This document shows, one piece after another, positions 41,567 through 46,417 of a stretch of DNA of 46,417 nt. Origin of the DNA: Bradyrhizobium sp. AS23.2 (lineage in GTDB: Bacteria; Pseudomonadota; Alphaproteobacteria; Rhizobiales; Xanthobacteraceae); NCBI RefSeq assembly GCF_001908185.1, contig NZ_LGHM01000109.1, forward strand, positions 1 through 46,417, read 5' to 3'. Within the stretch, counting starts at the first letter, position 1, and every line of letters begins with the position of its first letter. The position numbers were made by a program, and so were the translations under genes. A model generated the notes under the pieces. It was not told the DNA's origin, made no database searches, and saw only the letters and a list, made by a program, of their open reading frames with translations.

Positions 41567-43132
41567 ATGAAAGACCTGATGACGACGGCGCAATCCACCA
41601 CGGCGATGCGGCGTTGGCGGCGCCCCGGAGTTGTCGCGCTCGCGGCGGTGGTCTCCCTGACGGCACTGACCGCAAGCGCCGAAGCGGCCAAGCAGGCGCG
41701 CCAGCCGGCCGAGGCGGTGGCGCCGCGCGAGGCCGGTGAGCCCATCATGGCGATCGTGTCGATCAAGAGCCAGCGGGTCACCTTCTACGACGCCGACGGC
41801 TGGATTTTCCGTGCGCCGGTGTCGACCGGCACCACGGGGCGCGAGACGCCGGCCGGCGTCTTCGCCATCGTCGAGAAGGACAAGGACCACCATTCGACCA
41901 TGTATGACGATGCCTGGATGCCGAACATGCAGCGCATCACCTGGAATGGCATCGCGCTGCATGGCGGGCCGCTGCCCGGCTATGCCGCCTCGCACGGTTG
42001 CGTGCGGATGCCCTTCGGCTTTGCCGAGGGTCTTTTCGACAAGACACAGATCGGGATGCGAGTGATCATCTCGCCGAACGATGCAGCCCCGGTCGACTTC
42101 TCCCACCCTTCGCTGTTCGTGCCGAAGCGCGAAGCAATCGCGGCGGCGCCGGCCCGTGCCGACAAGCTTTCCGCCGAGGCCGAGGAGGCGACCCAGGCTG
42201 CCGACGAAGCCAAGAAGGCCGCCGCGGTGGCCGCGAAGGAGGCCGCCTCGCTCCCGGCGTCGCTGCGCAAGCTGGAACAGCAGAAGACCCGCGCCGATGC
42301 CGAACTCGCTTTTTCCGACAAGACGCTCGCAGCCGCAAAGACCGATGAGGCCCGGGCCAAGGCCGAGGAGCTGAAGCAGAAGGCCGCCGCCAAGGCGGCC
42401 GACGCAGCGACGCAGCTCGATGCCGCCAAGGCCGCCGCGCAGCCGAAGCGCGACGCCATCGCCGCCACCAAGGAGGCCGCCAAGGTAGCTGCGGCCAAGA
42501 AGACCGATGCCGTGAAGGCCGCGACCGACGCAAAACTCGCGCTTGAGCCGGTCTCGGTCTACATCAGCCGCGCGACGCAGAAGATCTACGTGCGGCGGAA
42601 CACGCACAAGCCGGCGCCGGACGGCGGCGGCGAGGTGTTCGACACCAGCATCGAGGTTCCCGTCACGATTCGTAATCCCGACCAGCCGCTCGGTACGCAC
42701 ATTTTCACGGCGATGGCGAGGAACGATGCAGGCCTGCGCTGGAGCATGGTCACGATCGACGACGGCGACGACGCCAAGGGCGCACTCGACCGCATCACCA
42801 TCCCGCAGGAAGTTCTCGACCGCATCGCGCCGACCGCATTGCCGCGCTCGTCGATCATCATCTCGGACGAGCCGTTGAGCAGCGAGACCAACTACCGGAC
42901 CGAGTTCGTCGCGGTGCTGAGCAATCATCCGCAAGGCGGCTTCATCACCCGCAGGCCGACCGCGCCGCCGATGGCCGTGGCGAGCGACGACAGCTGGGAC
43001 AATGGCGGCAATGGCTCCTTCTTCTTCTTCCAGCAGCGCAATCCGTACCCGCAGCCGGTCAATCCGCGCCAGCGCGGCCAGTATCAGTATTATCAGCCGG
43101 CGCAGCCGATGCAGCGGGGCTTCTGGCAGTAG
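41567..43132 (+). CDS. L,D-transpeptidase (YkuD) with long coiled linker and a second, degenerate YkuD-like domain
   Basis: A 521-residue exported protein. A basic N-terminus and hydrophobic segment (PGVVALAAVVSLTALTASAE) precede an active YkuD domain: His132 in ALHGGP and the catalytic set SHGCVRMP with His143 and Cys145. An Ala/Lys/Glu-rich probable coiled coil follows (about 185-325). Residues about 325-450 resemble the front of another YkuD domain (VSVYISRATQKIYVRRN, PDQPLGTHIFTAMARND) but have no H-G-C motif. The C-terminal tail is rich in Gln, Pro and Tyr. It should make 3-3 or protein-peptidoglycan crosslinks in the periplasm. GGGGAA precedes the ATG. Confidence 0.9.
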   Translation: MKDLMTTAQSTTAMRRWRRPGVVALAAVVSLTALTASAEAAKQARQPAEAVAPREAGEPIMAIVSIKSQRVTFYDADGWIFRAPVSTGTTGRETPAGVFAIVEKDKDHHSTMYDDAWMPNMQRITWNGIALHGGPLPGYAASHGCVRMPFGFAEGLFDKTQIGMRVIISPNDAAPVDFSHPSLFVPKREAIAAAPARADKLSAEAEEATQAADEAKKAAAVAAKEAASLPASLRKLEQQKTRADAELAFSDKTLAAAKTDEARAKAEELKQKAAAKAADAATQLDAAKAAAQPKRDAIAATKEAAKVAAAKKTDAVKAATDAKLALEPVSVYISRATQKIYVRRNTHKPAPDGGGEVFDTSIEVPVTIRNPDQPLGTHIFTAMARNDAGLRWSMVTIDDGDDAKGALDRITIPQEVLDRIAPTALPRSSIIISDEPLSSETNYRTEFVAVLSNHPQGGFITRRPTAPPMAVASDDSWDNGGNGSFFFFQQRNPYPQPVNPRQRGQYQYYQPAQPMQRGFWQ

Positions 43133-43168
43133 GGCGCAGGTCGCGGCGCGTCAGGTCGAGGCCCGCCA

Positions 43169-43981
43169 CTATGGGCGCGCCGTGATCACCAGGGCCTGAA
43201 TCCTGGCTTCGACAGGCCCGGAGCCGTGGCGCATCCGGATCGATTCGGCGACGGCGTCCGTCGCAGCCTGAAGCTTGCTCGCATCCCTGGCCTCGATCTC
43301 GCCGCGCAGCGGCGTTCCCTGGCAGTACGCGACCGCCACGTATTCCGCCGACGGCGCGCGGCTCATTGTGGATTGCGTTTCGATTGATATTTCGGTGAAG
43401 CCTGCGCGTTCGAGATCTGCCTTGATGACGGCCTTGTCGTGATAGCCGTGCGGCGTCCGCGCCATAAAGAGGGGCGGATCGTCGGGAAACATCTTGCCGA
43501 GCGTGACCGTCGCGTCATCCGCGAACACATTGTCTTCGATACGGTCCCAGACACTGAAGAGGTAAGTGCCATTCGGCTTCAAGACCCGCCTCGCCTCCGC
43601 GTGGCCCTTGGTCCGATCTGGAAAGAACATGGCGCCGAACTGGCAGCAGACGACGTCGAACGCGGCGTCGTCGAAGGGCAAGGCCAACGCATCCGCCTGA
43701 CGCCAGGAGATGCGCGGGTCTTCACCCTGACGCTGCATCGCGACGGCGAGCATCGGCTCGTTGAGGTCGGTCGCAACATAGCGGACGCGTGGTGGCAGCA
43801 ACGCCGCCACGGCTCGCGTGACGGCGCCGGTGCCTGCCGCGATCTCGAGCAGGACCGAAGGAGACAGTGCTGCTACGCGCCTGGCGATGTCGTCGGCATA
43901 GACGGAGAAGATCAGCGGGACGAGATACTCGTCGTAGAGTTTCGGAACCGAACCGGCGAAGACCTTGTCGGACGCGGACAT
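43169..43981 (-). CDS. Class I SAM-dependent methyltransferase
   Basis: A 270-residue cytoplasmic methyltransferase. Motif I is LLEIAAGTGAVTRAVA, the acidic residue after strand 2 lies in VRYVATDLNEPML, and FDVVCCQFGAMFFPD with RRVLKPNGTYLFSVWD are motifs II and III of the UbiE/Methyltransf_11 group. The opening DKVFAGSVPKLYDEYLVPLI is a recurrent rhizobial type whose substrate is unknown. ATG 43981 (GCGAGG upstream) fits that opening; the longer frame to 44017 is not needed. The N-terminus is intact, so the damage to the divergent SDR gene did not reach it. Confidence 0.9.
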   Translation of the reverse strand: MSASDKVFAGSVPKLYDEYLVPLIFSVYADDIARRVAALSPSVLLEIAAGTGAVTRAVAALLPPRVRYVATDLNEPMLAVAMQRQGEDPRISWRQADALALPFDDAAFDVVCCQFGAMFFPDRTKGHAEARRVLKPNGTYLFSVWDRIEDNVFADDATVTLGKMFPDDPPLFMARTPHGYHDKAVIKADLERAGFTEISIETQSTMSRAPSAEYVAVAYCQGTPLRGEIEARDASKLQAATDAVAESIRMRHGSGPVEARIQALVITARP

Positions 43982-44052
43982 GCTTGCCTCGCTGAACTCT
44001 GGGACAGGACGAAGCATGTTACCACGGATCGGCCGTCCCGGAACGGCGTGAC

Positions 44053-44676
44053 TTGTCCAGGCGAAACGACAGACCCTACGATATCACGGATGAAGGCGGC
44101 GAGGCATTTGCGATCGCGGCCGACGTCACGTCAGAGGCCGACGTCCTGCGCATGACCGAGGAGGCGCATCGCGCCATGGGCGGCCTCGACGGCATGGTGC
44201 TGAACATCGGCACCTTCGGCAAGGTCGGGCTCGACGCCGTCAGCCCCGAGGAGTGGAACAGGGTCTACGACGTCAATGTTCGCGGCCCGATGCTGTGCTG
44301 CCGCGCGGCCATGCCGAAGTTCGGCAATGGCGGCGCGATCGTATTCATCTCCTCGATCGCCGCGCTGAAGGCCGGCTCGCAGATGGCGGTGTATGACTCG
44401 TCGAAAGCCGCGCTCGGCGGCCTCGTGCGCGACATCGCCCATCTCGGATCGCGTCGCGGTATTCGCGCCAACCTCGTCTATCCCGGCCTCGTCGACACCC
44501 CGAATGGCCGCGAAGCCGGCGCCGGCCGCCCTAATCGGGGCAAGGGCCACGTCCCCTTCGGCCGCCAGGCGACCGCGTGCGAGATCGCCTACGCCGTGCT
44601 GTTCTTCCTGTCGGAGGAGAGCGTCTATGTCACCGCGCAGACCCTCGCGGTCGATAGCGGCCTGAGCGGAATGTAA
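44053..44676 (+). pseudogene. 5'-truncated short-chain dehydrogenase/reductase
   Basis: The frame keeps the SDR core from just before AIAADVTSEADV: LDGMVLNIG (NNAG position), the catalytic Ser in VFISSIAA, Tyr and Lys in YDSSKAAL and the C-terminal VYVTAQTLAVDSGLSG. The first 45-50 residues, with the T-G-x-x-x-G-x-G cofactor motif and first strand, are absent. The open frame upstream (TTG at 44053) gives unrelated residues (MSRRNDRPYDI) up to a joint near 44083. An enzyme without the glycine motif cannot bind NAD(P) normally, so this is a deletion remnant. Confidence 0.8.
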
Positions 44677-44736
44677 GACGCGAGCGCAATCCCGGTACCG
44701 CGGAATTCGGTGCCCCGGCTAAGCAGAAGTGACTCC

Positions 44737-45153
44737 TCATTGCGGCGAGGGCGCGATCGTCGAAGCTCGCAATGCGTTCATCTGCTCGAATGTTTCCAGA
44801 AGAGCCTCGCACGCCTCCTTAGCTTCAGCGAAGGTGTTGAAAGGAGAGCCGCCAAGTTTGATTGCGGACTTGTTCACTTGGACGGGCCGCCATGAGGCAA
44901 CCAGGCCGGGCTTCCCGTGAAGGCCGGGACCCGTGCGGCTTTCGTTGCTGATCACAAACGAAAATCCGCCGCTGCTCGCCATCCAGATTTCGAGCGCATT
45001 CACCGGAGTATCGACGCGCCTAAAGTGCAGGGCCATCTGGCTCTCCAGAGTCTGCTCCGCAGAATTGGCCGCGGGCGCTAGCCAGTCAGTGCTTACCTGT
45101 GCGAATCCCGGGCGGCCGCAAAGCTCGAGGTCTTTGATCCCTCGGCCTTCCAT
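44737..45153 (-). CDS. Hypothetical protein, 138 residues
   Basis: A soluble protein with no family I can name. Features are a strand-rich middle (FRRVDTPVNALEIWMASSGG then FSFVISNESRTGPGL), WRPVQVNKSAIKLGGSPFN and a C-terminal helix (TFAEAKEACEALLETFEQMN). Its first 20 codons overlap the previous gene on the same strand by 61 bp, so the real start may be later, for example the Met in ESQMALHF. Base composition is slightly lower in GC than the surroundings. Confidence 0.6.
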   Translation of the reverse strand: MEGRGIKDLELCGRPGFAQVSTDWLAPAANSAEQTLESQMALHFRRVDTPVNALEIWMASSGGFSFVISNESRTGPGLHGKPGLVASWRPVQVNKSAIKLGGSPFNTFAEAKEACEALLETFEQMNALRASTIAPSPQ

Positions 45154-45290
45154 GCCGCCAGGTCACCCGGAAGCGGAACGGGTTCGCTCTCAACTTGCTT
45201 GTTTCGGCTAATTCCTAGGCCAATGAGCCCGCCCAATACCAACGCGGAGCCTGCAATCATCAACCAGTGCGGCATGTCCAATACGGGCAT
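45093..45290 (-). CDS. Small single-pass membrane protein
   Basis: A 65-residue protein: MPVLDMPHWLMIAGSALVLG then GLIGLGISRNK forms one membrane helix near the N-terminus with a polar, Glu/Pro-containing tail. Short proteins of the form M-P-x-x-x-P-H-W-L-M-I-A-G are, from memory, recurrent in Bradyrhizobium. GGGAGAA precedes ATG 45290. The 3' end overlaps the next gene by 61 bp, pointing to coupled expression or a mis-set downstream start. Confidence 0.65.
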   Translation of the reverse strand: MPVLDMPHWLMIAGSALVLGGLIGLGISRNKQVESEPVPLPGDLAAWKAEGSKTSSFAAARDSHR

Positions 45291-45419
45291 TGCAATTCTC
45301 CCACCGAAAGGAGCGCGTTACGCAATTGCCTGGCGGATTACCTTTGAATGAGTGTGAGTATTATTGCGGTGATCCGAACGTCGGGCAAGGCACCCAAAAG
45401 GGCTGGATTTCTGACCTAA

Positions 45420-45482
45420 TTTCCCGTCGCCGAAAGCGACGTGACGCCCGAACTGATCGAGGCGATTGAGGCGACATTCTGA
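45420..45482 (+). pseudogene. 3'-end remnant of an unidentified gene
   Basis: Between an in-frame TAA (45417) and TGA (45480) the plus strand reads FPVAESDVTPELIEAIEATF, which has the look of a protein C-terminus (acidic helix, end at Phe). It ends 23 bp before the amidohydrolase-like start, the normal spacing of an operon neighbour. I infer that it came together with that amidohydrolase front as one transplanted piece whose 5' part is missing. The gene cannot be named. Confidence 0.4.
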
Positions 45483-45505
45483 TATGGACGCCGGGGAGTT
45501 TGGGC

Positions 45506-46285
45506 ATGACACTGCCGGCGTCCCCAAGGATCGATTGCCACATCCATGCCATCGATCCCATCCGCTTTCCCTACTCCGACGATACGCCATACCGGCCGAG
45601 CGGGCAGGAGATCGCGCCCGCGGCGCAGCTCATCCGCGTGTTCGACGCTTTCGACGTCAGGCATGCGCTCGTCGTCGCGACCAATACCGGTTACGGCAGC
45701 GACAGCCGCATCCTGCTCGATACGCTGAAGCAGGGCGAGCAGGGGCAGGTTGATTTCGGCTCCGACGTCATCAAGCTCAAGGGCGCGAAGGCTGACGCAG
45801 TCTTCGTTTACACCAACGAGGAGGAGAGCGCCCGCTTCCTGATCGAGGCCAAGCGACAGGGCCTGTCGACGCCGCTGTTCGGCGAGACGACGCTGCTCAG
45901 TCAGAAGGTGGTTGAGCTTGCTGGTTCCGCCGCCAATGGCGTGCGCGGTCATGTCGGCCTCAGCGCCGATGCACCCGTGCCGGCGATCCAGGAGTTCGCC
46001 AAGAAGTTCAGCGCGCGCTACAAGTACTGGCCCGACCACAACGGCATCAAGGGCTACACTGCCGTCTATCTCGTCAAACACGTCACCGAAAAAATCGGCA
46101 AGTTCGACAGCAAGGCCATGAAGGGCCTGACGCTGACGCCCGACGAGGCTCCCGGCATCTTGAAGGAAGCAAGCTGGGACCAGAACGGTGACATCGACCG
46201 CGCCAGCTTCCTCGCCGAGATCGTCGACGGCAAGCAGACGATCGTCGAGACGCTGCCGAAGCTGAAGGGCGGCAAGAGCGAGTGA
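45506..46285 (+). pseudogene. Hybrid reading frame: amidohydrolase N-terminus fused to LivJ-type binding-protein C-terminus
   Basis: From ATG 45506 (GGGGA upstream) the frame encodes 259 residues. Residues 1-76 are the front of an amidohydrolase-2 enzyme, with metal motif IDCHIHAIDP (His12, His14) and FDAFDVRHALVVATNTGYG. From about residue 80 the sequence is the second half of a Liv-type periplasmic binding protein: GQVDFGSDVIKLKGAKADAV, FVYTNEEESARFL and KYWPDHNGIKGYTAVYLVK. The joint lies near 45730-45748, in CAGGGCGAGCAGGGGCAG. The second half has no signal peptide and the first half no remaining catalytic barrel, so neither function can work. The right inverted repeat starts 8 bp after the stop. 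Confidence 0.88.
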
Positions 46286-46292
46286 GAGACAC

Positions 46293-46417
46293 GTAGATGG
46301 GGTAACGGGCTCCCTGAGGCCTTCCAACCAAGCCGCGCTAGCTACCGCGCTGTTTGATGCGCGCGTCGCGCGGCTTGGTTGGAAGGCAAGCGGTCGTCCC
46401 TCACATTGATGGTGTAG
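46293..46417 (-). repeat. Right copy of terminal inverted repeat with perfect 19-bp hairpin
   Basis: Reverse complement of 1-124 with one substitution and one extra G. Here the internal dyad is perfect: CCTTCCAACCAAGCCGCGC (46320-46338) pairs with 46368-46386 around a 29-nt loop. The copy begins 8 bp after the TGA of the hybrid amidohydrolase/LivJ frame and runs to the last base of the window. Both copies therefore point their GTAGATGGGG end at the 3' end of a gene. Confidence 0.9.

Noticed and set aside
1..46417. Integrative element, prophage or transposon bounded by the inverted repeats
   Set aside because: No integrase, transposase, phage, conjugation or defence gene inside; content is mostly chromosomal metabolism.
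1..46417. CRISPR array or tRNA/rRNA genes
   Set aside because: No regularly spaced direct repeats and no tRNA-like T-arm/cloverleaf sequence found on reading both strands; small RNAs cannot be excluded.

Overview
The window looks like chromosomal DNA of a high-GC alphaproteobacterium, most likely Bradyrhizobium or a close Nitrobacteraceae relative. This rests on codon bias, on protein families typical of that group (LapG/BTLCP-type peptidase, SAM-cyclase-AAA-TPR protein, several Liv-type ABC systems, DUF6894-like protein, CYTH-CHAD protein), and on four families of short dispersed palindromic repeats that I associate with Bradyrhizobium from memory. I see no tRNA, rRNA, CRISPR array, transposase, integrase or phage gene. 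The two ends of the window are near-identical 124/125 bp inverted repeats, each with its own internal hairpin and each lying directly 3' of a gene.

Layout. 0.1-2.4 kb: zinc alcohol dehydrogenase, a decayed ku (DNA end-joining) fragment, two small lower-GC orphan genes and dispersed repeats. 2.4-7.3 kb: MFS exporter, tandem-PilZ protein, LapG-family cysteine peptidase, CYTH-CHAD protein. 7.7-12.5 kb (minus): an apparent operon glutaminase - DHA2 MFS transporter - HdeD membrane protein - secreted amidohydrolase, which looks like an acid- or nitrogen-stress set. 13-19 kb: GntR/FCD regulator divergent from a sigma-54 promoter driving an ABC ATPase and a PuuB-like FAD amine oxidase, then a gamma-glutamyltransferase and an enoyl-CoA hydratase. 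19-24 kb: small stress-type genes, a periplasmic PQQ sugar dehydrogenase with a cytochrome c domain overlapping a lactonase gene, and an acetylpolyamine deacetylase. 24-25.7 kb: phosphopantetheinyl transferase beside the stump of a nonribosomal peptide synthetase. 25.7-33 kb: frameshifted adenylate cyclase/ATPase coupled to a PCMT-like methyltransferase, GH10 xylanase, polysaccharide flippase. 33-41 kb: a complete Liv ABC operon with two binding proteins and a CoA transferase. 41.5-46.3 kb: L,D-transpeptidase, methyltransferase and then a mosaic of gene fragments ending in the right repeat.

The most striking feature is the number of broken or fused genes: a PotA/GlnQ hybrid ABC ATPase, an amidohydrolase/LivJ hybrid, an adenylation/condensation NRPS stump, a 5'-truncated SDR, a 3'-end-only remnant, a ku fragment and a frameshifted cyclase. 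Either the segment has lost DNA repeatedly by deletion between similar sequences, or part of this is assembly error. Joint-spanning reads would decide which. Functionally, several intact genes converge on amine, polyamine and gamma-glutamyl nitrogen metabolism (sigma-54 promoter, FAD amine oxidase, gamma-glutamyltransferase, glutaminase, acetylpolyamine deacetylase) and on periplasmic sugar oxidation.
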